Assembly: GCF_015265475.1 (NCBI RefSeq)
Contig: NZ_CP054493.1
Span: forward strand, 992,001-1,056,000
Source: Candidatus Sulfurimonas marisnigri
Lineage (GTDB): Bacteria; Campylobacterota; Campylobacteria; Campylobacterales; Sulfurimonadaceae
DNA: 64,000 nucleotides
Direction of reading: 5' to 3'
Shown here: piece by piece, positions 7,351 to 14,479 of the stretch
Numbering within the stretch: the stretch's first letter is position 1
Layout: every line of letters begins with the position of its first letter
Translations under genes and position numbers: made by a program
The notes under the pieces: model-generated
Told to the model about the DNA's origin: nothing
Databases searched by the model: none
What the model saw: the letters and a program-made list of their open reading frames with translations, nothing else

Positions 7351-8655
7351 ATGAAATTTTACAATAGAGGAAAAGAACTTAAAAACCTTGAAGAGATAGA
7401 AAATTCATCAAAAATATCTTCGAAAATGACAGTGATTGTTGGACGAAGAAGAATTGGAAAAACAAAACTAATCCAAGAGGCATACAAAGAGAAGATATAT
7501 CTATTTGTCTCTAAGAAAAATGAAGTACTTCTATGTGAAGAATTTATCTCAATAATTCAATATGCTTTGGATGTAAAAATATTTGGTCAAATAACAAAAT
7601 TCAAAGACCTTTTTGAATACCTTATGAACTTAGCCACTACAAAACCTTTCACGCTTGTAATAGATGAATTTCAAGAGTTCCTGCAAATTAACGATAGCAT
7701 TTATTCTGACATGCAAAACATCTGGGATAAATACAAAGATAATTCTAAGATGAATTTAGTACTTAGTGGTTCTATCTATTCACTCATGAAGAAAATCTTT
7801 GAAGATAAAAAAGAACCTCTCTTTGGTCGTGCAAATAATAAGATTCATTTAAAACCATTTACAGTAAAAACAATCAAAGAGATTCTACAAGAGAATTATC
7901 CAGAGTTCACAAATGATGATTTATTGTCATTTTATATATTGACCGGTGGTGTAGCAAAGTATGTTGAAATACTTGTAGACAATTCTGCTTTTACATTAGA
8001 CAAACAGCTTAACCTTATCTTTGATGAGTATTCACTATTTTTAGAAGAGGGAAAAAACTTACTTATCGAAGAATTTGGCAAAGAGTATACAACATACTTC
8101 TCAATATTGTCTCTTATCGCATCATCTAAGACTGCTAGGGTAGAAATAGAGAGCATCTTGGGTAAAAATGTAGGTGGTTATCTTGATAGACTAGAAAATG
8201 AATACACAATCATAAAAAAAGTGAAGCCTATCTTTGCAAAAGAGGGAAGCAGAACTTTAAGATACGAAATAATAGATAACTTTTTCAACTTTTGGTTTAG
8301 ATTTATATACAAATATAAGAGTGCTATTGAAATAGAAAATTATGAGTATGTAAAAGATATTGTAAACAGAGACTATACAACATATAGCGGACGCTTTTTA
8401 GAGAAGTATTTTATAGAAAAAATAAAACTTTCTAACCAGTATTCAGATATCGGCACATACTGGGAAAGAAGGAACGAAAACGAGATAGATATCGTTGGCG
8501 TAAATGATGATAGTAAAACTATGTTAATTGCTGAAGTTAAAAGACGAGCTCAAAAAATAGATATAAATAAACTTCAAGAAAAAGCTACAAAATTAGTATC
8601 TAAGCATAAGAACTACGAAGTTCAATATCTTGGATATTCTTTGGAAGATATGTAG
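7351..8655 (+). CDS. ATP-binding protein, archaeal-ATPase/DUF234 type with PD-(D/E)XK-like C-terminus
   Basis: The N-terminus has YNRGKELKNLEEI and a Walker A loop VGRRRIGKTKLIQ, followed by a Walker B-like LVIDEFQEF and sensor LVLSGS. After a winged-helix-like middle, the C-terminus (last 90 residues) contains GRFLEKYF, EIDIVGVND and LIAEVKRR, an arrangement like the PD-(D/E)XK nuclease fold of DUF234 ATPases. The frame can be extended to a GTG at 7339, but the ATG at 7351 has AGGA four bases upstream and gives the canonical N-terminus. It stands alone between TA pairs. Its cellular role is not known; a mobile or defence-associated ATPase is the best guess. Confidence 0.8.
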   Translation: MKFYNRGKELKNLEEIENSSKISSKMTVIVGRRRIGKTKLIQEAYKEKIYLFVSKKNEVLLCEEFISIIQYALDVKIFGQITKFKDLFEYLMNLATTKPFTLVIDEFQEFLQINDSIYSDMQNIWDKYKDNSKMNLVLSGSIYSLMKKIFEDKKEPLFGRANNKIHLKPFTVKTIKEILQENYPEFTNDDLLSFYILTGGVAKYVEILVDNSAFTLDKQLNLIFDEYSLFLEEGKNLLIEEFGKEYTTYFSILSLIASSKTARVEIESILGKNVGGYLDRLENEYTIIKKVKPIFAKEGSRTLRYEIIDNFFNFWFRFIYKYKSAIEIENYEYVKDIVNRDYTTYSGRFLEKYFIEKIKLSNQYSDIGTYWERRNENEIDIVGVNDDSKTMLIAEVKRRAQKIDINKLQEKATKLVSKHKNYEVQYLGYSLEDM

Positions 8656-8750
8656 TTTCCCTGGTTTGTATACTTAATTACACCCCTGTGAATGAATCTC
8701 CACTTTTAACAACTAAAAAAATATCTACATGTAGAACCTAAACACAGCCC

Positions 8751-8817
8751 AAACAACAACCATAAAAGGTGCAACTCTCAAAGCAGATGACACTCTACAG
8801 GTAGAGACTAAAAACCG
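8751..8817 (+). pseudogene. Hemagglutinin-repeat exoprotein scar
   Basis: This stretch translates as TTIKGATLKADDTLQVETKN, the same style of repeat as in the exoprotein fragment at 3535-5241. It shares the 16 bases GTAGAGACTAAAAACC exactly with 3544-3559. The frame breaks off on both sides and the sequence runs straight into the AbiE-like promoter. It is a remnant left by recombination or deletion inside an exoprotein gene. Confidence 0.65.
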
Positions 8818-8837
8818 TTTTTTTAATTAAGTCTCAT

Positions 8838-8866
8838 TTGACAATTAGGCGGTATTCGCCTATAAT
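8838..8866 (+). promoter_or_regulatory. Sigma-70 promoter with embedded palindrome for the AbiE-like operon
   Basis: TTGACA (8838-8843) and TATAAT (8861-8866) are separated by exactly 17 bases. The spacer carries TAGGCG-GTATT-CGCCTA (8846-8862), a 6-bp inverted repeat overlapping the -10 box, a likely operator for autorepression. A ribosome site AGAGGA lies just before the ATG at 8885. Confidence 0.8.
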
Positions 8867-8884
8867 TATAAAAAGAGGATAATT

Positions 8885-9334
8885 ATGACTCAACAAGAAA
8901 TTAGTAGATTATTGGACATTCCGGATAGAACACTTAGGGATTGGAAGAAGAATAGAAGTAGGCTTTACGATGTATTAGAATCGCTTGATTATGATGAGAC
9001 TAAAGAAAAACAGTCATTTCAAGATACAAATGATGTTGTAGTATTTAATCCTAAGAAGTACACTACTAACTGTTTTTGGCAGACTAATGAAACAAGTAGT
9101 CAGACAGTTTATTCTATTATCTACAATTACTTATCTTTGATGGATGCTAGTGACATAAAACAGATATGTAAAGAGTATGGAAAATCACTTGTCAGGTATG
9201 TACTCAATGATAAATACAAAAAAATGTATGATAAAGGCTATATAAGCACTGGTGGTATGGATATCCAACTAAGCGGTAGCTACAATAAAAGTGAAATGTA
9301 CAAAGAACTCTCTAGGATAATCAATGACTGCTAA
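8885..9334 (+). CDS. Helix-turn-helix protein, putative AbiEi-like antitoxin
   Basis: The 149-residue protein opens with a helix-turn-helix (QQEISRLLDIPDRTLRDWKK, residues 3-22). The rest has no recognised domain. It overlaps the AbiEii-type nucleotidyltransferase gene by 11 bases, and a palindrome lies in its own promoter. In type IV AbiE systems the antitoxin represses its operon through an N-terminal winged helix; here the HTH is shorter and of the transposase-resolvase style, so assignment as antitoxin rests on context. Confidence 0.6.
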   Translation: MTQQEISRLLDIPDRTLRDWKKNRSRLYDVLESLDYDETKEKQSFQDTNDVVVFNPKKYTTNCFWQTNETSSQTVYSIIYNYLSLMDASDIKQICKEYGKSLVRYVLNDKYKKMYDKGYISTGGMDIQLSGSYNKSEMYKELSRIINDC

Positions 9335-10004
9335 TGTAATCAAAACACTCAAAAAAATCCAAGATTTAGATTTGTTCAACGATGATTTGTATTTCATCGG
9401 TGGTACTGCACTCTCATACTACATAAATCACAGAATATCTGAAGATATAGATGTCGTAAGCCCCAATATACTCAACCATAAAGCAATAATCTCATCAATG
9501 TTGTCTATCAATGCTAACAAAGTCAAAGATGAAAATGTATTTGCTCTAAGATTAGCAGGTTTGTTTCCAGATGAACATATGTTGAAATTTAATTTAGATG
9601 GTGTAAAAGTAGAATTCTTTAAAGCTAGTAGAACTCTACAATTAGAAATACTAGAGCAATCATCATTTAAACAGTTTGAAAATTCAAATATTAAGATACT
9701 AGATTTAAAGTCAATTGCTAAATTAAAAATTGTAGCACTATTTTCAAGAGATAAGTCTAGAGATCTTTTTGATTTTGGAGCGATACTAGATAATAATGTT
9801 CTATCTATAGACGAAATATTAGAAATAGCCAAAAAGCTAACTAAAATAGAGACTAAAGAATCTCTACTCATGTACATCAACGATAAAGTACAACCCCTTA
9901 ACGATGAAACAGTTTATCTGGATGAAAAAGAGCGGTCATACTTGTCATTTATCGAGATTAAAGCGAGAGTCTTACAATCGATTGAAAGTATAAATGAAAG
10001 TTGA
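9324..10004 (+). CDS. Nucleotidyltransferase AbiEii/AbiGii toxin family protein
   Basis: Residues 23-49 contain the family signature FIGGTALSYYINHR followed by SEDIDVV, the GG...(D/E)xD nucleotidyltransferase active site. A second conserved block, KILDLKSIAKLKIVALFSRDKSRDLFDF (about residues 128-155), matches the AbiEii family. Members act as toxins of type IV abortive infection systems by adding nucleotides to RNA. The gene overlaps its HTH partner by 11 bases. Length 226 is within the family range. Whether this copy gives phage defence is untested. Confidence 0.8.
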   Translation: MTANVIKTLKKIQDLDLFNDDLYFIGGTALSYYINHRISEDIDVVSPNILNHKAIISSMLSINANKVKDENVFALRLAGLFPDEHMLKFNLDGVKVEFFKASRTLQLEILEQSSFKQFENSNIKILDLKSIAKLKIVALFSRDKSRDLFDFGAILDNNVLSIDEILEIAKKLTKIETKESLLMYINDKVQPLNDETVYLDEKERSYLSFIEIKARVLQSIESINES

Positions 10005-10011
10005 TATTTTA

Positions 10012-10147
10012 AGGGGACCGTTCATAATTCCGTGTCAATCGGGTAAAATTATATTTACTCAAGGAATGACACATGAAAATAGAAATCGATGTAGAGCAAT
10101 TTGCTCGTGATATAAAAGCTGGTAAAAGTATTGGCGGTTCAGATTGA
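10012..10147 (+). pseudogene. Left end of an IS256-family element with truncated transposase
   Basis: Sequence from 10012 (GGGGACCGTTCATAATTCCG) looks like an IS256-type terminal repeat. An ATG at 10073 opens a 24-codon frame reading EIDVEQFARDIKAGKSIGG, the standard N-terminus of IS256-family (mutator) transposases, then hits TGA at 10145. The remainder of the transposase is missing. This marks an old insertion and deletion at the right border of the accessory island. Confidence 0.65.
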
Positions 10148-10183
10148 TATGTCAACCCTGTATCATATAAAGAATACAACATT

Positions 10184-10257
10184 CTAAGCAACCATTTCTT
10201 TTAGTAACATCTTTTCTTCGAACTCTACAGGCGACAAGTAGTTATTTATGCTATACT
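10184..10257 (-). pseudogene. C-terminal remnant of an IS3-family transposase (OrfB)
   Basis: Read on the minus strand the stretch gives KYSINNYLSPVEFEEKMLLK followed by four residues and a stop. The NNYLSPVEFE motif is typical of the C-terminus of IS3-group OrfB. Nothing upstream of it in this frame survives. The sequence differs from the complete IS3 element at 53873-55163 (which ends YISPNEFEKRYN), so it derives from another element. It abuts the IS256 remnant. Confidence 0.65.
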
Positions 10258-10284
10258 TTTTTAGAAAAATAAAAGGGATGTCTT

Positions 10285-11379
10285 ATGTATAAAAAGTACC
10301 TTATTAATATGAAAAACTCTGAATCATATTTTAGAATGTTTATAGCTTCACTAGTTTTACTCTACGCCATTTATAGCTCATCATTCATTTTCGCTTTTAT
10401 AAGTATGATTATATTTTACACAGCATCTACAAGATTTTGTTTTACATACTATTTATTTAATATAAATAAAAAATACAGCATAGATAACTACTATCTTTCT
10501 CTTTTACCAAAGTATAGAACTTCTCCTGTTTTTATATTTGACAACAAGGGTGAAATAACTTTTGAAAATAGCTTTTCTAAGCATGAATTACCAGATATAA
10601 CATCTATTAAAACATTAAATGTAACTAACTACGAGAGCATCATTGAAAATAATATAGAAGATACTATGGAATTTGATAGCAATGGTAAAAATTATCAAAT
10701 AAAATTGAAAGGTATATCCGAGGAAAATTTTATATTAGCTTACTTTACAGATGTTACAGAATTGGTAGAATTAAATAAAGCTATTGAAGATACACAAAGA
10801 GAAGTCATTTATGCCATGGGTGAAATAGGTGAAACTCGTTCTAGAGAAACAGGGAATCATGTAAAAAGAGTTGCCCTTTACTCAAACAAACTTGCACTTT
10901 TATATGGCCTATCAAAAGAAGAAGCGGATAAATTACAAATGGCTTCTCCTATGCTTGACATAGGTAAAGTAGGAATTCCTGATGCAATATTAAATGCTCC
11001 AAGAAAATTAACAGTAGATGAGTTTGAAATAATGAAGACACATGCCTCTCTTGGTTATGACATGTTAAAAAGTTCAAGCAAGCCAATACTTCAAGCAGCA
11101 GCAATTGTAGCGAACGAGCATCATGAAAAATTTGATGGCAGTGGCTATCCTAACGGTACAATTGGTGAAGATATTCACATCTATGGTCGTATCACTGCTG
11201 TTGCTGATGTTTTTGATGCACTTGGTTCTATTAGAGTATATAAAAAAGCATGGCCTCTTGAAAATATTTTAGAATTCTTTCAAAGGGAGAGTGGCAAACA
11301 TCTTGACCCAAAACTAGTAAAATTATTTACAGATAATCTAGATGAATTTTTAGTTATACGAGACAAGTTCAAGGATTAA
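10285..11379 (+). CDS. Membrane HD-GYP domain protein with degenerate HD motif
   Basis: Two hydrophobic segments (about residues 17-48) anchor a PAS-like region (80-160), followed by an HD-GYP domain (about 170-350). HD-GYP proteins hydrolyse cyclic di-GMP. The entry His192 (ETGNHVKR), HH279-280, the GYP motif (FDGSGYP, 283-289) and RITAVADVFDAL are present. The signature HD dyad reads LD (ASPMLDIGKVGIPD; Leu224-Asp225), so one metal ligand is lost through a codon CTT (10954-10956) where CAT would give His. The protein is either catalytically impaired, a binding-only receptor, or uses altered metal ligation. An unrelated IS remnant lies immediately upstream. Confidence 0.85.
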   Translation: MYKKYLINMKNSESYFRMFIASLVLLYAIYSSSFIFAFISMIIFYTASTRFCFTYYLFNINKKYSIDNYYLSLLPKYRTSPVFIFDNKGEITFENSFSKHELPDITSIKTLNVTNYESIIENNIEDTMEFDSNGKNYQIKLKGISEENFILAYFTDVTELVELNKAIEDTQREVIYAMGEIGETRSRETGNHVKRVALYSNKLALLYGLSKEEADKLQMASPMLDIGKVGIPDAILNAPRKLTVDEFEIMKTHASLGYDMLKSSSKPILQAAAIVANEHHEKFDGSGYPNGTIGEDIHIYGRITAVADVFDALGSIRVYKKAWPLENILEFFQRESGKHLDPKLVKLFTDNLDEFLVIRDKFKD

Positions 11380-11573
11380 TGTGAAATATTATGACTAAGA
11401 CTCTAAAGATTTAATGTTCCTTAATCTTACATGTGTAACCAAACAAAGCTCACAAACTCAAAACTACTAGTAAACAACAAAACATATCCCTAATTAAATA
11501 ATAAAAAAAACTAAAAACAAATAGATTATGATAAAATCAACGCATAAGTTCAAATAATTATATAGGGGTAAGT

Positions 11574-13121
11574 ATGAACAGAGATAATCTTATAGCATTT
11601 TCTATATTTGCTATATCAACTGCTGGTTTCTTTTTATGGGGTTTTAAATTTATACCATCACACCATTTATTGCTTTTTTCTGTTGCGGCGGTTTTTGGAA
11701 TATTTATGGCATTTAATATCGGCGGAAATGATGTTGCAAACTCTTTTGGTACAAGTGTTGGTGCTAAAACAATAACAATAAAACAAGCTCTTGTAATTGC
11801 AGCTATTTTTGAGTTAAGTGGTGCTATCTTTGCTGGTGGAGAAGTAACAGACACTATTCGAAAAGGTATAGTAAATATTCCTTCATCTGACTTTGACCCT
11901 ATGTTATTTGTGTTGGTTATGATGTCTTCACTTTTAAGTGCTGGATTATGGTTGTTTTTTGCTTCAAAAAAAGGACTACCAGTCTCAACCACTCACTCTA
12001 TTGTGGGTGGTATAGTTGGTGCAAGTTTAGCAATGGGTTATGTTGTCACAAATGGCGATAATGTCATCTCTATGGTTAGCTGGAGTAAAATAGGACAAAT
12101 AGCAGCTAGCTGGGTAATATCTCCTTTATTAGGCGGTATCTTGTCTTATGGTATCTATTACTACATAAAAGTCAATATATTAACAAAAAGCAAAAATTCA
12201 GTTCAAAGATTAGATTCAATAAAAAGCCGTCTTAATTATTTGAAAGAAGCTTATAAAATTACTTTAAAAGACAAGCCTGCTGATGTTCAACTAAATGAAC
12301 TAAAACAACTAGCGCATATGAATGATGATGATGAAGCCAAATTTGAAACTGCCAGCCATTATGAAAAGAAAATTGAAAAGTTAAAAGCCGAAGCTAAACA
12401 TATCGATGTATTTGCACATTTACGAAAGTATATACCTCTCGTTGGTGCATTTGCCGCTTCTATAATATCTGGAATGTTGCTATTTAAGGGTTTAAAGCAC
12501 CTAAAACTAGCTGTTAGTATGATAGAAACTATATGGATTATATTTGTTATTGCAACAGCTGCATATCTTATAAGTTTTGCAATAATAAATATTATGGGAA
12601 AACATGATGTACATAAAGCAACTCTTAGAATTTTCTCTTGGCTTCAAATCTTTACAGCATCAGCATTTGCTTTTAGTCATGGAGCAAATGATATAGCAAA
12701 TGCGATAGGACCATTTGCTGCTATTTTAGATGTATTAAAAACTGGTGAGATAAATGCACAAGCTCCTGTTCCCATTGTTGCTATGGCAACCTTTGGTGTG
12801 GCTCTTATAGTAGGACTTTGGTTTTTAGGAAAAGAGGTTATTCAAACTGTAGGAACTCGTTTGGCAAAAATCTCACCTGTAACCGGATTCTCAGCAGAAC
12901 TTGGTGCAAGTGCAGTTATATTGTTGGCTACAAAAATGGGTATTCCAGTATCTTCCACACATATACTAATTGGTGCAGTTTTAGGAATAGGGCTATTAAA
13001 CAAAGATGCAAACTGGGGTTTAATGAAGCCAATAGCTTTAGCATGGATAATTACATTGCCAATTGCAGCAGTTTCATCAGCAGTATTCTTTTTTATACTA
13101 AAAGTAATAGTTGGAATATAA
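11574..13121 (+). CDS. pitA: PiT-family inorganic phosphate transporter
   Basis: The 515-residue membrane protein has the duplicated PiT signature: FNIGGNDVANSFGTSVGAK near residues 47-65 and FAFSHGANDIANAIGPFAAI near 363-382, each followed by a helix bundle with GLPVSTTHSIVG and GIPVSSTHILIG. A hydrophilic central loop of about 80 residues (215-290) separates the halves. It would import phosphate, or another anion, with protons or sodium. No phoU-like gene is adjacent. The gene is monocistronic with its own upstream region (11380-11573). Confidence 0.92.
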   Translation: MNRDNLIAFSIFAISTAGFFLWGFKFIPSHHLLLFSVAAVFGIFMAFNIGGNDVANSFGTSVGAKTITIKQALVIAAIFELSGAIFAGGEVTDTIRKGIVNIPSSDFDPMLFVLVMMSSLLSAGLWLFFASKKGLPVSTTHSIVGGIVGASLAMGYVVTNGDNVISMVSWSKIGQIAASWVISPLLGGILSYGIYYYIKVNILTKSKNSVQRLDSIKSRLNYLKEAYKITLKDKPADVQLNELKQLAHMNDDDEAKFETASHYEKKIEKLKAEAKHIDVFAHLRKYIPLVGAFAASIISGMLLFKGLKHLKLAVSMIETIWIIFVIATAAYLISFAIINIMGKHDVHKATLRIFSWLQIFTASAFAFSHGANDIANAIGPFAAILDVLKTGEINAQAPVPIVAMATFGVALIVGLWFLGKEVIQTVGTRLAKISPVTGFSAELGASAVILLATKMGIPVSSTHILIGAVLGIGLLNKDANWGLMKPIALAWIITLPIAAVSSAVFFFILKVIVGI

Positions 13122-13140
13122 AAAGTAAACTAAAGGTTTT

Positions 13141-13191
13141 GTCTCAAGCTTTAAATGATAGCTTAGATATAATCTTTATTAAGATTGAGAC
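13141..13191. terminator. Weak stem-loop after the phosphate transporter
   Basis: GTCTCAA (13141-13147) and TTGAGAC (13185-13191) can pair across a 37-base A+T-rich loop, 20 bases after the pitA stop. Only seven base pairs and a long loop support it. Confidence 0.25.
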
Positions 13192-13209
13192 CTCTGATTA
13201 ATTAATAAA

Positions 13210-13274
13210 CTAGATTCCAAGTCAAGCTTGGAATGACGATAACTCCGTCACTCTGAACTTGATTCAGATTCTAG
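13210..13274. repeat. Imperfect 65-bp palindromic repeat (REP-like)
   Basis: The element reads CTAGATTCCAAGTCAAGC then TTGGAATGACG, and its second half is an imperfect inverted copy ending GATTCAGATTCTAG. The core 'GGAATGACG ... CGTCACTCTGAACTTGATTCAGA' resembles the short palindromic repeats spread through many bacterial chromosomes. It lies in the pitA-DUF502 spacer. Only one copy was noticed in this window. Confidence 0.6.
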
Positions 13275-13316
13275 TGGCTAATTATTCAGAGAATTTGATT
13301 AAAAAACGGAGCAAAA

Positions 13317-13988
13317 ATGACAAATAAAAAATCACCTATAAAGCACTTTTTAGAAGTGACACTTCAAGGGGTGTTTTGGCTACTTCCTATAGTAGCGGTT
13401 GTAATGATTGTACTATGGCTATATAATAAAGTTGATTTATTGGCACACGGTGTATTTACGCTTATTGGTTTTGCACCACAAAATAACGGATTTTTATGGC
13501 TGCTTATTGTTGTAGTTATTTTTGTATTTCTTTTATATATTGTCGGTCATCTGATGGAGACAAGAGTAGCTAATTTTTTAGAGACATTAATCTCAAAGAT
13601 ACCAGGCTACTCAACAATCAAAGACATTATAGGTATATTTAACTCTTCAAAAAAAGGTGAAACGCAGGTTTTAGTAGTAGCTATAAGAGGCTTCGCAAAC
13701 GAGGGGTACAACATAGGGCTTATGTACTCTCAAAAAGAGAGCATTATAAAAGAGCACTACACAGTAACTTTATCGCAAACACCAATCCCAAACGGTGGAT
13801 ATATGTTTGAAGTACATAAAGATAATATTTTTGTTATTGAAGAAGCAAAGTTTGATGACAACTTGAAGTATCTGCTCTCTATGGGTGTGAAAAGTATGTC
13901 TGATATTGTAAAAGTACAACCAAAACGAATAAGTGATTTCATTTCACTAAGCGACTGGCTGGGGAGAAAAAATGGGATTAGAGATTGA
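13317..13988 (+). CDS. DUF502 family membrane protein
   Basis: The 223-residue protein has two hydrophobic segments (about residues 14-35 and 55-80) followed by a soluble domain with the DUF502 pattern ETLISKIPGYSTIKDIIGIFN and a conserved FANEGYNIGLM block. Homologues occur in many Proteobacteria and plants (LIKE-COV) without an agreed biochemical role. The stop overlaps the start of the CYTH gene by 17 bases, suggesting co-expression. Confidence 0.85.
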   Translation: MTNKKSPIKHFLEVTLQGVFWLLPIVAVVMIVLWLYNKVDLLAHGVFTLIGFAPQNNGFLWLLIVVVIFVFLLYIVGHLMETRVANFLETLISKIPGYSTIKDIIGIFNSSKKGETQVLVVAIRGFANEGYNIGLMYSQKESIIKEHYTVTLSQTPIPNGGYMFEVHKDNIFVIEEAKFDDNLKYLLSMGVKSMSDIVKVQPKRISDFISLSDWLGRKNGIRD

Positions 13989-14448
13989 AAGAAAATTTTT
14001 AATAGATATAGACAAAGTTGAGAATTTAGAAAATGGATACGAAATTAAGCAGGGTTATATTCAGACTAAAGATAAAACTACTGTTCGTGTGAGAGTAAAG
14101 GGTGACGAGGCGTTTATAACCATAAAAGGTAAAAATGTGGGTGCATCAAGAGTTGAATTTGAGTACTCTATACCGCTCGATGATGCAAATGAAATGTTAG
14201 AGAAGTTATGCTCAAAACCATTTATAGATAAGAAAAGGTATCTTGTTGAGCATAAAAATCATACTTGGGAAATAGATGTGTTTCATAAGGAAAACGAAGG
14301 TCTAATAGTTGCAGAAGTGGAGCTTGAAGATGAAAATGAGATTGTTGAATTGCCGAAGTGGATTGTAAAAGAGGTGACTGGTGATGCCAGATACTATAAC
14401 TCTAATCTTTTAGAGAATCCATTTTCCAAGTGGGAAACAAATTTGTAA
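13972..14448 (+). CDS. CYTH domain protein (triphosphate tunnel metalloenzyme-like)
   Basis: The 158-residue protein starts GLEIERKFLI, the ExExK signature of CYTH enzymes, and carries the further charged strands TVRVRVKGDEAFITIKG, EFEYSIPL, KKRYLVEH, EIDVF and AEVELEDE that line the tunnel. Such proteins hydrolyse inorganic triphosphate or related substrates with Mg2+. The single-domain length is normal for bacterial members. It overlaps the DUF502 gene and converges on the efflux operon across a hairpin. Confidence 0.9.
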   Translation: MGLEIERKFLIDIDKVENLENGYEIKQGYIQTKDKTTVRVRVKGDEAFITIKGKNVGASRVEFEYSIPLDDANEMLEKLCSKPFIDKKRYLVEHKNHTWEIDVFHKENEGLIVAEVELEDENEIVELPKWIVKEVTGDARYYNSNLLENPFSKWETNL

Positions 14449-14451
14449 AAC

Positions 14452-14475
14452 TACATGTAGAGAGTTCTACATGTA
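14452..14475. terminator. Bidirectional hairpin between convergent CYTH and efflux genes, made of two CTACATGTA palindromes
   Basis: A 9-bp perfect stem (14452-14460 with 14467-14475) and a 6-base loop lie between two convergent stop codons (14448 and 14480). One exact CTACATGTAG (14451-14460) and one near copy (14467-14476) form the stem, so two neighbouring copies of the iterated palindrome appear to serve as a terminator. Confidence 0.5.
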
Positions 14476-14479
14476 AGAG

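Noticed and set aside
12818-13201. 127-codon ORF overlapping the end of the phosphate transporter
   Set aside because: It is a +1-frame shadow of conserved PiT membrane sequence and has no family features.
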